In this document: positions 57,591 to 64,000 of the stretch, piece by piece
Numbering within the stretch: position 1 is the stretch's first letter
Layout: each line of letters starts with the position of its first letter
Source: UMGS172 sp045637775
GTDB lineage: Bacteria > Bacillota > Clostridia > Oscillospirales > Acutalibacteraceae
NCBI GenBank assembly: GCA_045637775.1
Contig: JAZUAC010000037.1
Coordinates: forward strand, 1-64,000
DNA length: 64,000 bases
Reading direction: 5' to 3'
Program-made: the position numbers and the translations under genes
The notes under the pieces: generated by a model
Told to the model about the DNA's origin: nothing
What the model saw: the letters and a program-made list of their open reading frames with translations, nothing else
Database searches by the model: none

Positions 57591-59501
57591 CGGAGCATAA
57601 GAAATATCACCGCTTAAAATCTGCTGCTTGGTGACATCAAGCATTTCGGGCGTGAGATTGCCACCCTCGATAACGGTCCTCACATGGCGCCTTACCTTTT
57701 TTGTGCCATCGACCGATTTAGGTACAGGATTAGTAAAATCTTCTCTTCCTGTAACAGTTTCGCCTTTCTCAATAGTACCGTGCGTTTCACCTGCCAGACG
57801 GTATAGCTCGTTGACCTTTTCAAGGTACTCATCACGGCTTATCTCGTTGTTTTTGAACTGCTCATCCAAAGCATCCATTTCAGCCGCGTAGTCGGTGTCG
57901 GGAAGGGAATACCGAATATCGTTGTTTTCTTCATTAAACCTTTCGGAAAGAGGAATGATATTTCCGTCATTATCCTTTGTAACTGCATCGGCAGATTTTA
58001 CAAGGTTTTCATCAAAGAAAATATATTGGTCGTTCCAAGCAAACACGCCACCATCACGGACATTTTGTACGCGTAAAGCATCATAGCCTTCCATTTCAGC
58101 CCATTCGGCAATTTGAGCATTAGTGGCTTTTAGGCTGTCGGGAGAATATTTGCGTAGTTCTTCAGGGATAAGAAGGTCACTGAATACTCCGTATTGAGCA
58201 TCAACCGTGAGCATATTCTTCGGGAAACCATATAAGGCATAGGTTGTCGGCTCGCCGTCTATTTGGTCTGTAACAGCAGTTGCTTTCCCTGTTTTATCGC
58301 CATAGTTTGAGGCAATATTGATGTTATCGGTAGTATATATCTTGCCTTTGTGTGTAACATCTTTAGAGAAAACTTTTTGACCGCCTTTTGTACCTCGATA
58401 GAGCTTTAACGGTTTGCCTTCTTCGTCAAGAATCGCACCTGAAGACTTTGCCGCTTCATCAACCAACCTCTGCGCTGCATTCATGTCACCGCTTCCCACC
58501 GCAGTGTCATACTCCTCATCAACCCCTTCGGGGAGGGAAAAGGAGCCACTTTCAGGCATAGAAAAAGCAGACTTGTCGTTTAAGCCTGCTTTTTCTTGGG
58601 TACTATTCTTTTCAATTGCTCTGGGTGTTTCCGGTAATATTTCTCTCGAGCTTTTTCGACTCTTCGGTACATTTTCTCCAACATCGCTCGGCCTTCTTCT
58701 CTCGTCATTACCTCTGGTTCTGAGGAGTTGTTGCGCTTGTCGTTCGGTAAGCTGTTCAAGTCTATCGGCATATCCATATTCTTTGATAAATTGCTCTGCA
58801 TGTTCTCTTCCAATCCTCCTTTCTATTTCTTCCAACGTCTCTTTTGTTATTGCTAAGTTGTTATAATGATCTTGACCTTTAAAAAGCGAAATCGTTGCAG
58901 AAACTTGACCACCTGCATTTTCCAAATACCTTGCTAATGAATTCGTTGTGGTGCCGGTGCTAACCGTATCATCCACAATAACAAATTTCTTGCCTTTGAT
59001 ATTATTATATACGGTTTTGTCCACTGTGTCAAACAAAACTTTTTCAATCAGTCTTTCGGTAGTGCTTTTTCCGCGCATATTGTTTTTTGAGATTTTAAAA
59101 ACGCCCTTAAATATTGTGAATCCTGTTTTTTGAGATAAAACATCAGCTATAACGATTGGCATTACATTCAAGCTTGTTTCCTGTGCTCCGTTTACCGATA
59201 TAAAATAACAGCCTTTATATCTCTCAACAATATCCTCAATGAAATCATTAGCAAAGCAATAGTTTACAAGTTCAAATGCCGCTTCATCATCGCCATTCTT
59301 AGCCTTTTCATAAAGTTCTTTTATTTTTGGATCGTTCATAGCATCGCTATACATTCTTGTATAGTGCAACAATTGAGCTGGTATATTCTCATTATCTGAT
59401 AATGAATACTCCACTCCACCTTCCGTGGAGGTTTTTTGTTGCTCGGTTTTGGTTGATTGCTTCTGCTCCCAAGCTTTTTCAGCCTCCTTCAAAGCCCTCA
59501 C
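57573..59501 (-). CDS. Polyvalent mobile-element protein fragment (PRTase-like and ADP-ribosyltransferase-like domains)
   Basis: A 642-residue fragment of the large polyvalent proteins carried by phages and conjugative elements. Residues about 100-215 form a phosphoribosyltransferase-like domain with KKFVIVDDTVSTGTTTNSLA (PRPP-loop pattern). Residues about 360-500 resemble the ADP-ribosyltransferase PolyVal type: LYRGTKGGQKVF, KGKIYTTDNINIASNYG, GYDALRVQNVRDGG. Linkers with YSL/FSLP motifs separate the domains. The frame stays open upstream of GTG 59501 through the duplicated segment to about 59600, and the 3' end stops in a palindromic repeat, so neither terminus is original. No ribosome site supports the start. 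Confidence 0.65.
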   Translation of the reverse strand: MRALKEAEKAWEQKQSTKTEQQKTSTEGGVEYSLSDNENIPAQLLHYTRMYSDAMNDPKIKELYEKAKNGDDEAAFELVNYCFANDFIEDIVERYKGCYFISVNGAQETSLNVMPIVIADVLSQKTGFTIFKGVFKISKNNMRGKSTTERLIEKVLFDTVDKTVYNNIKGKKFVIVDDTVSTGTTTNSLARYLENAGGQVSATISLFKGQDHYNNLAITKETLEEIERRIGREHAEQFIKEYGYADRLEQLTERQAQQLLRTRGNDERRRPSDVGENVPKSRKSSREILPETPRAIEKNSTQEKAGLNDKSAFSMPESGSFSLPEGVDEEYDTAVGSGDMNAAQRLVDEAAKSSGAILDEEGKPLKLYRGTKGGQKVFSKDVTHKGKIYTTDNINIASNYGDKTGKATAVTDQIDGEPTTYALYGFPKNMLTVDAQYGVFSDLLIPEELRKYSPDSLKATNAQIAEWAEMEGYDALRVQNVRDGGVFAWNDQYIFFDENLVKSADAVTKDNDGNIIPLSERFNEENNDIRYSLPDTDYAAEMDALDEQFKNNEISRDEYLEKVNELYRLAGETHGTIEKGETVTGREDFTNPVPKSVDGTKKVRRHVRTVIEGGNLTPEMLDVTKQQILSGDISYAPTAGVS

Positions 59502-59601
59502 GTACTTGGTTTCAAGTCTTGTAAATTCAAAGGTAACACCCTTATGATTTGTCAGCTTTGCTTTCAGCCAACGAAAAGACAGGGGACTGTCCCCTGTCTT
59601 T
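59402..59601. repeat. Duplicated 200-bp segment, copy A
   Basis: Closely matches 60580-60777. On the minus strand both copies read KAKLTNHKGVTFE, TRLETKYVRALKEAEKAW, then Gln/Thr/Lys-rich TEGG(V)EYS. Both end in the AAAGACAGGGGAC palindrome. Confidence 0.88.
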
Positions 59602-60742
59602 CCTTAAAAGTTAGAGCTTCATATGTTCCAACTGTACCGCTATAACTTTCTGCCACATCAACTCGGTCAGTAAAGAAAAGACTTATACCATCGTCAGAAA
59701 AGCTTGGGTCAAAAATATAAAAATCTGCGTTTGGTGAGCCGTGGTACATAGCTTTAAGGTTGCCGTTTTCATCTACAACCTTACTATCCTTGAAATATTC
59801 GCTCTGCCCTTTTGAAAGTTGTGTTCCCTCGCTATCGGTTTTTACATTGGAAGAACCTACACTTTTCTCGCTTTTAGATTTAAACATAGACATAAAAGAA
59901 TCAAAGTTATCGTTACCGCCGACCGACTCAACCCCTTCGGGTAGGGAATATTCACGGTTTTCGGAATATTCTTCACTTTCCTGCGTAGAATTACTATTGA
60001 CAGATGGCTCGTTTTGTGCTATTCTGTCGTTAGAGTTCTTATTCGATGCCTCGTAATCGAGGATGGTGACCAACTCGTTTGGTGAGCCGGTGAGTGAATA
60101 AGAACTCTCTTTTTGTTCGATAAAATTGCCAATATCTTTAATATAACCTATGTTGTAGAGTACAGAACCGTTGTCGGTTTTGGCTGCAGACATATCAGCT
60201 TCGTAAACACGCTCTCCATCGGTGAAATATGATTTAAAATAATCCCAACCATGTTTTGCGAATTCTTTATGTTTCTTTTTAATATTTGGTCCGTGTCTAT
60301 CGTGCTTTGAAATTTTAATCAATTCGTCTATGTGTTCTGCAGCAGATAGTTTTATTTTATATGCTGCTTCATCCATATTCTCATTCCAAAATTTCATTTT
60401 ACCGGCAGTACGTTCGTTAACAAGGATAAATAAATAATCTTTTGTGTTGTATTTTTGACCACCGAAATTATTTATTATCCAATCCTCTAACGCTTCACCT
60501 CTTTTATCAAGATCGGTGGTTTCGTCGAATATGTTTCTATCAAGCATAACAATATCTCTATTTTTGCTATCCTTAACGATTGAATATTCTCCGCCCTCGG
60601 TGGAGTTTTTATTTTGCTCGGTTTTTGTCGACTGATTTTGATTCCAAGCCTTTTCAGCCTCCTTCAAAGCCCTCACATACTTTGTTTCAAGCCTTGTAAG
60701 TTCAAAGGTGACACCCTTATGATTTGTCAGCTTTGCTTTCAA
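59564..60742 (-). CDS. Polyvalent mobile-element protein fragment with C-terminal ADP-ribosyltransferase-like domain
   Basis: A 392-residue fragment. After the duplicated N-terminal segment it has a domain with IVMLDRNIFDETTDLDKRGE and YLFILVNERTAGKMKFWNEN, then a low-complexity Ser/Asn/Glu linker with EYSLPEG, and a C-terminal ART-like segment (VVDENGNLKAMYHGSPNADF, SLFFTDRVDVAESYSGT). The last residues RQGTVPCLFVG are the translation of the palindrome at 59575-59601, so the ART domain is cut before its end. The start (TTG 60742) is arbitrary since the frame continues upstream. Confidence 0.6.
   Translation of the reverse strand: MKAKLTNHKGVTFELTRLETKYVRALKEAEKAWNQNQSTKTEQNKNSTEGGEYSIVKDSKNRDIVMLDRNIFDETTDLDKRGEALEDWIINNFGGQKYNTKDYLFILVNERTAGKMKFWNENMDEAAYKIKLSAAEHIDELIKISKHDRHGPNIKKKHKEFAKHGWDYFKSYFTDGERVYEADMSAAKTDNGSVLYNIGYIKDIGNFIEQKESSYSLTGSPNELVTILDYEASNKNSNDRIAQNEPSVNSNSTQESEEYSENREYSLPEGVESVGGNDNFDSFMSMFKSKSEKSVGSSNVKTDSEGTQLSKGQSEYFKDSKVVDENGNLKAMYHGSPNADFYIFDPSFSDDGISLFFTDRVDVAESYSGTVGTYEALTFKERQGTVPCLFVG
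59575..59601. repeat. AAAGACAGGGGAC palindrome, copy 1
   Basis: AAAGACAGGGGAC (59575-59587) and GTCCCCTGTCTTT (59589-59601) around one T: a perfect 13-bp inverted repeat. Copies 2 and 3 lie at 60749 and 61205. Confidence 0.88.
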
Positions 60743-60777
60743 CCAACGAAAAGACAGGGGACTGTCCCCTGTCTTTT
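60580..60777. repeat. Duplicated 200-bp segment, copy B
   Basis: Second copy of the 59402-59601 segment, same orientation, about 1.18 kb away. Differences are scattered substitutions and a few indels, so the copies have diverged. Confidence 0.88.
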
Positions 60778-61200
60778 GTTGCGCTTTGTAGAAAAGAAAA
60801 TACCGTCCTCTTTGGCAATCATTTTGCCTGTGGACAGTATCTTGTCTTTTGCATCTTCGGTTGTTCTGTGGTAAACGGTGACATATCCATTTTCGTTAAC
60901 CACACCGCCGACCGACTCGATTTCTTCGATTAAATCTTGAGCATTTAGTAAATCATCTCCCGACACACGATCTTCAGTTTCGTCTTGACATTTTCGTCGG
61001 AATTGGGTATACTAAATTTAGAGATGTTGTTTGTGATCGCGTTACCCACGGGCCGCGATAAACCGTTTGTACGGTTGGCAACATCTCTTTTTTTGTAATA
61101 TCATAAAGATGATATTTCCCATCATTCTTTCCTTTACCGACATTCAAGAACAAATCAAATGTTTCAGTCCCATAACGAACAGTGGATTTGTAATAACAGA
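60739..61200 (-). pseudogene. Frameshifted polyvalent-protein remnant
   Basis: Read from the minus strand, one frame gives STVRYGTETFDLFLNVGKGK, then NDGKYHLYDITKK; after an A7 run (plus-strand T-run 61088-61094) a second frame continues RDVANRTNGLSRPVGNAITN, KFSIPNSDENVKTKL and an ART-like YVTVYHRTTEDAKDKILSTG, GIFFSTK. One missing A would explain the break. The 3' end runs into palindrome copy 2 and the 5' end abuts copy 3. These pieces fit a mobile-element polyvalent protein in decay. Confidence 0.65.
60749..60777. repeat. AAAGACAGGGGAC palindrome, copy 2
   Basis: AAAAGACAGGGGAC (60749-60762) and GTCCCCTGTCTTTT (60764-60777) around one T; a perfect 14-bp inverted repeat at the end of duplicated segment B. 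Confidence 0.88.
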
Positions 61201-61204
61201 AACA

Positions 61205-61232
61205 AAAGACAGGGGACTGACCCCGTCTTTTA
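61205..61232. repeat. AAAGACAGGGGAC palindrome, copy 3 (degenerate)
   Basis: AAAAGACAGGGG, ACTGA, CCCCGTCTTTT: the right arm lacks two bases compared with the other copies. Confidence 0.75.
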
Positions 61233-61279
61233 GTTTTTGCCGAGTGATTTTGTTATTTATTGTTCTTTGCTAATTCATC

Positions 61280-62083
61280 TCACCCCAACATTACATCGAG
61301 CAGCATCATTGTAGCGAAGCCGAGGACTATTCCCATGGTTGCCGAATAGGGTTGAGCCTTTTGATTCTGCTGACATTCGGGGATAAGCTCATGCACTGCG
61401 ACCAAAATCATGGCACCCGCAGCGAAGGATAGGGCGTAGGGTAATATTGCCTCAACGTAAGACACAAGAACTGCACCGATAACGCCTGCAATCGGCTCAA
61501 CCATGCCCGATGCCTGACCCAAAAGAAAACTCCGCTTTCTTGAGTAGCCTTCTCTTCTTAAAGGTACCGAAACCGCCGCGCCCTCGGGGAAATTTTGCAA
61601 ACCTATTCCAACGGCAACCGAGATTGCACCCATTAAATCTTGGGTTTGGTCTGCGTTTCCTTGCAACGCACCAAACGCAACACCAACCGCTAATCCCTCG
61701 GGTATGTTGTGTAGTGTAATAGAAAGCACCAGCATAATAATACGGCGCAGGCGTTCATTGGGTTGTCCTTCCGAGCTGTCGGCTCTTTTTCTTGCCAACG
61801 ATACCACCTTGTCCGAGCCCCAAAGAAACAAAGCTCCGCACAGAAACCCTAATGTTGCGACTATATAAGCAGGCAAGGTTGACGCGTTTTGTGCACGTTC
61901 GATCGCCGGTTGTAATAAAGACCAAAAACTTGCAGCTATCATGACGCCCGAAGCAAACCCAAGCATTATATTAAGGGTTTTTGGATTTGGGGACGAGAAA
62001 AAGACTACCGTTGCCGCACCGAGTGCTGTAACAAACCATGTTCCTAGTGTCGCTGTCAACGCCATAAGAATGTAATTATCCAT
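61280..62083 (-). CDS. ZIP-family metal transporter (ZupT-like)
   Basis: A 267-residue eight-helix transporter of the ZIP family, importing zinc or another divalent cation. The metal-binding helices 4 and 5 show TLHNIPEGLAVGVAFGA and GLQNFPEGAAVSVPLR (HNxPEG and QNxPEG), and helix 6 GQASGMVEPIAGVIG carries a conserved Glu. A loop with charged residues (RKRADSSEGQPNE) lies between helices 3 and 4. ATG 62083 is chosen because GGAGG lies 6 bases upstream. It lies downstream of rnpB, separated by a terminator. Confidence 0.93.
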   Translation of the reverse strand: MDNYILMALTATLGTWFVTALGAATVVFFSSPNPKTLNIMLGFASGVMIAASFWSLLQPAIERAQNASTLPAYIVATLGFLCGALFLWGSDKVVSLARKRADSSEGQPNERLRRIIMLVLSITLHNIPEGLAVGVAFGALQGNADQTQDLMGAISVAVGIGLQNFPEGAAVSVPLRREGYSRKRSFLLGQASGMVEPIAGVIGAVLVSYVEAILPYALSFAAGAMILVAVHELIPECQQNQKAQPYSATMGIVLGFATMMLLDVMLG

Positions 62084-62135
62084 GTCCAACCTCCATTATC
62101 AGTATATTTCTGATAGAGGTTCTTGTGCATGAAAT

Positions 62136-62163
62136 AAAAAAACACGCCGAAGCGTGTTTTTTT
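62136..62163. terminator. Terminator of rnpB
   Basis: AAAAAACACGC, CGAA, GCGTGTTTTTTT; read on the minus strand it is a UUCG-loop terminator right after the RNase P RNA. Confidence 0.9.
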
Positions 62164-62166
62164 AAT

Positions 62167-62503
62167 GCGACCGGATCTGTAAGCCGGGTTCTGTATTGGA
62201 CGACTATCTTTCTTGGCCTTGCGTTGCCGCAAGGCTCACGCCATCTGTCACGGCACGCAGGGCGCGTATTGCCGTATTTGATGTTGCTTCGGATAGGGTT
62301 TACAGGACTGCACGGTCTCCCGTCAGTCGGTGAGCTCTTACCTCGCCTTTCCACCCTTACCGTGAAATTCACGGCGGTATATCTCTGTTGCACTTTCCCT
62401 AAGGTCACCCTCGGCGGCCGTTAGCCGCTATCCTGCCCTGTGAAGCCCGGACTTTCCTCAGGGGTCTTTCAAGACCTCCCGCAGCCGTCTGGTCCACTCG
62501 CAA
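62167..62503 (-). ncRNA. rnpB: RNase P RNA, bacterial class A
   Basis: The RNA subunit of RNase P, which trims tRNA 5' ends. On the minus strand the conserved 5' region GAGGAAAGTCCGGGCT lies near 62450, followed by ACAGGGCAGGATAGCGGCTA and GGGAAAGTGCAACAGA; the 3' region reads CAGAACCCGGCTTACAG. It has a plausible promoter upstream (TTGCAT, 16 bp, TAAAAT on the minus strand near 62515-62545). End points are estimated to within a few bases. Confidence 0.95.
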
Positions 62504-62736
62504 GGACTATTTTAACATAAATTTTCAAAAATGCAAATGTTTTTTTGCTTATCATGGTAATGTGTAGTAATGGTAACCTGTTATTAAAGACTCTAAATGT
62601 ACTACAGATTAAGTAATAGGTGCCTATCAAGGTGAAATCTACATGTACATTTGGGAATCGTGTCACTTTAAAGAACGGACCTAACAAGAAATTCAGTGAT
62701 AATCAGAAGTGCTACTGTATACAATATTGATTGATG
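62504..62736. other. Intergenic region without a gene
   Basis: Part of the 62504-62874 gap. It holds the minus-strand rnpB promoter and AT-rich sequence with a repeated AATGGTAA motif near 62560-62580. I see no gene in it. Confidence 0.6.
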
Positions 62737-62765
62737 TTGCGTTTTATGGTTGCGCGTGTTATAAT
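62737..62765 (+). promoter_or_regulatory. Promoter of the M4-like peptidase gene
   Basis: -35 TTGCGT at 62737-62742, 17-bp spacer, -10 TATAAT at 62760-62765; it implies a leader of about 100 bases. Confidence 0.8.
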
Positions 62766-62874
62766 AAAAAATAATTTGTCCTTTGGGTTTATTCATAGTT
62801 TAATGTTTGTGTGTTGATTTCAAATTTATAATGGATAAAACAAGCGTATTTAATCTATATATGGGAGTTTGTTT

Positions 62875-64000
62875 ATGAAAAAAATTATATCTTTAATTTT
62901 GTGCATTGTGATAGTTATTTCTTTGTGTGGTTGTGGTGATTCCAATAAACATAAAAATTACACAGAAGTCGAAAAGTTTTTTTATAACGAGGATTATGGA
63001 GTTTTGTTTAATGATTTTACAAAAGTTAAAGTCGTTGATGCTAATTCTGTGATTTCCGCTGCAAGTGATGCAGGTAAAGCTCTTGGCTTGAAAAATGCCA
63101 CTAACGGACTTACCCTGAAAAGCCAAGACACTTTGGATGGCATAAACTATTATCGCTTGCAACAAAACTATAATGGCATAGAAGTTGTCGGAAATAATAT
63201 AGTTATAGTTACTGATCAAAACGGCTCCGTTCTTGCGTGTTCATCAAACCTAAAAGACATAACCGAGAAAGATATTAAATTTACGGATTCTTCAGCGCAA
63301 CAAATTATCGAAAGGATTGCAACATACTTAAATGTGTCGATGAGTTCTCTTAGAATTCAATCTAGTCATCGCGTAATTAAATATCAAGAGTCACCCTGTC
63401 TGTATTATAATATATGGGTCTCGTACGATCTAAACGACAAAACATATTTGGTGAATTTGTATGTTCCTGCTGGTGAAGGTGCCATTTTGAGTGGTATTAA
63501 GCCCGATCCATATAATATTGAGGATATTAGTGTTATTGATAAGTTTACGAGTATTGCGCACGATACGGGCAATTATGCAAATCAGTATATGTATGATTTT
63601 GGCAATGGTGTTTTTTGCTTTGATGCAAAAGGAACCAAGCATTATTCGGATAAAAATGAAATGTTCGAAAAAGCGTTTGCGGTAGGTATTGAAAGAGTAG
63701 ATACTTCTCTTCAAAAATACAGTAATGTTAATGATTTTTCGAGTGGTGTAACTAAAATAAAAAAATGGTATTCCGATAAAATTGAAGATGCCGATTTTGA
63801 TGTTGCTATCGTATTTGATACAGGAGGAAGGACATCAGCGGGCTCAGTTCCCTCGGATGTTATCAAAAAAATATATTTGGCACAGTTGAACTACACAGAC
63901 AGAGAAATTGCAGCGATATTTATAAATAATTCTGAGGATGTTTCATTTGAAATTTTAGCTCATGAGTATACTCATTTAATCACCAATAAAACGGTTAATT
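62875..64000 (+). CDS. M4-like (thermolysin-type) metallopeptidase lipoprotein, 3' truncated by window
   Basis: About 375 residues are visible before the window ends. A lipoprotein signal (ISLILCIVIVISLCGC, acylated Cys about residue 20-22) is followed by an FTP/PepSY-type propeptide region (GINYYRLQQNYNGIEVVGNN with a following VTDQNGSVLACSSNL). At the end of the window the zinc motif HEYTH appears in VSFEILAHEYTHLITNK. The order matches M4 precursors, in which the propeptide inhibits the enzyme until export. It is probably surface-tethered. GGAG lies 7 bases before the ATG. The second half, including the third zinc ligand, is outside the window. Confidence 0.82.
   Translation, partial: MKKIISLILCIVIVISLCGCGDSNKHKNYTEVEKFFYNEDYGVLFNDFTKVKVVDANSVISAASDAGKALGLKNATNGLTLKSQDTLDGINYYRLQQNYNGIEVVGNNIVIVTDQNGSVLACSSNLKDITEKDIKFTDSSAQQIIERIATYLNVSMSSLRIQSSHRVIKYQESPCLYYNIWVSYDLNDKTYLVNLYVPAGEGAILSGIKPDPYNIEDISVIDKFTSIAHDTGNYANQYMYDFGNGVFCFDAKGTKHYSDKNEMFEKAFAVGIERVDTSLQKYSNVNDFSSGVTKIKKWYSDKIEDADFDVAIVFDTGGRTSAGSVPSDVIKKIYLAQLNYTDREIAAIFINNSEDVSFEILAHEYTHLITNKTVN

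Noticed and set aside
62469..62687. 72-codon minus-strand frame upstream of and overlapping rnpB
   Set aside because: Its 3' end overlaps the RNase P RNA and its promoter; no ribosome site or recognisable sequence.
1..64000. CRISPR arrays, rRNA genes, intact insertion sequences or prophage
   Set aside because: No regularly spaced direct repeats, no rRNA sequence, no transposase, integrase or phage structural gene was seen.

Overview
The window looks like chromosome of an uncultured, spore-former-derived low/moderate-GC Clostridia bacterium (Oscillospirales/Ruminococcaceae-like). Evidence is a Firmicutes-type housekeeping set (tuf, Hsp33, rpmE, dnaG-rpoD-trmK, rqcH, ispE), the sporulation gene spoIIR, strong Shine-Dalgarno sites, class A RNase P RNA and tRNAs with encoded CCA. 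Dockerin-like extracellular proteins and WG-repeat lipoproteins are typical of gut and rumen Clostridia.

Layout. 1-3.1 kb: 3' end of tuf, an operon of a YerC/TrpR-like regulator, a methyltransferase and hslO, then tRNA-Val, Asp, Phe, Gly and Cys. 3.2-8.2 kb: a membrane-anchored hypothetical, a GH13 glycosidase, an XRE regulator divergent from a WG-repeat lipoprotein with two near-identical 19-bp palindromic operators between them, and an SGNH hydrolase. 8.4-12.7 kb: three secreted proteins built from dockerin-like and cohesin-like modules. 12.7-14.5 kb: the most unusual block, a 34-residue ORF, a very stable hairpin, an HPr-kinase-like protein, a PqqD-like (RRE) protein and an unanchored S26-type peptidase. 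It resembles a RiPP maturation cassette but has no visible radical SAM enzyme, cyclase or transporter.

14.7-38.1 kb is one long polysaccharide locus of the Wzx/Wzy type. It has an initiating phosphoglycosyl transferase, six glycosyltransferases, a flippase, a polymerase, acyl/acetyltransferases, a WbpA-B-D-E-like set predicted to make a UDP-2,3-diacetamido-glucuronic acid, and a CapE-CapF-CapG set predicted to make UDP-L-FucNAc. Two PF14907-type nucleotidyltransferase paralogues are interleaved with the Cap genes. No Wzz/Wzc/Wzb or LCP protein is seen.

38.2-57 kb is mainly core: a YitT transporter, a nitrilase-GDPD fusion, a remnant of an AraC regulator beside a palindromic repeat, a cation/proton antiporter with a leader hairpin, a PHP phosphatase-Lrp-aminotransferase-ispE operon, spoIIR whose ribosome site lies inside a terminator-like hairpin, rpmE, a YigZ protein, dnaG-rpoD and a chain of small genes ending in rqcH and a sugar isomerase. 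A DUF6514 gene with a clear inverted-repeat operator and an NSS transporter follow.

57.1-61.3 kb holds tRNA-Ser and a decaying mobile-element region. It contains fragments of large polyvalent proteins (phosphoribosyltransferase-like and ADP-ribosyltransferase-like domains) that end inside short palindromic repeats and share a 200-bp duplicated segment. The window closes with a ZIP transporter and rnpB on the minus strand, and the 5' part of a secreted M4-like metallopeptidase lipoprotein on the plus strand.
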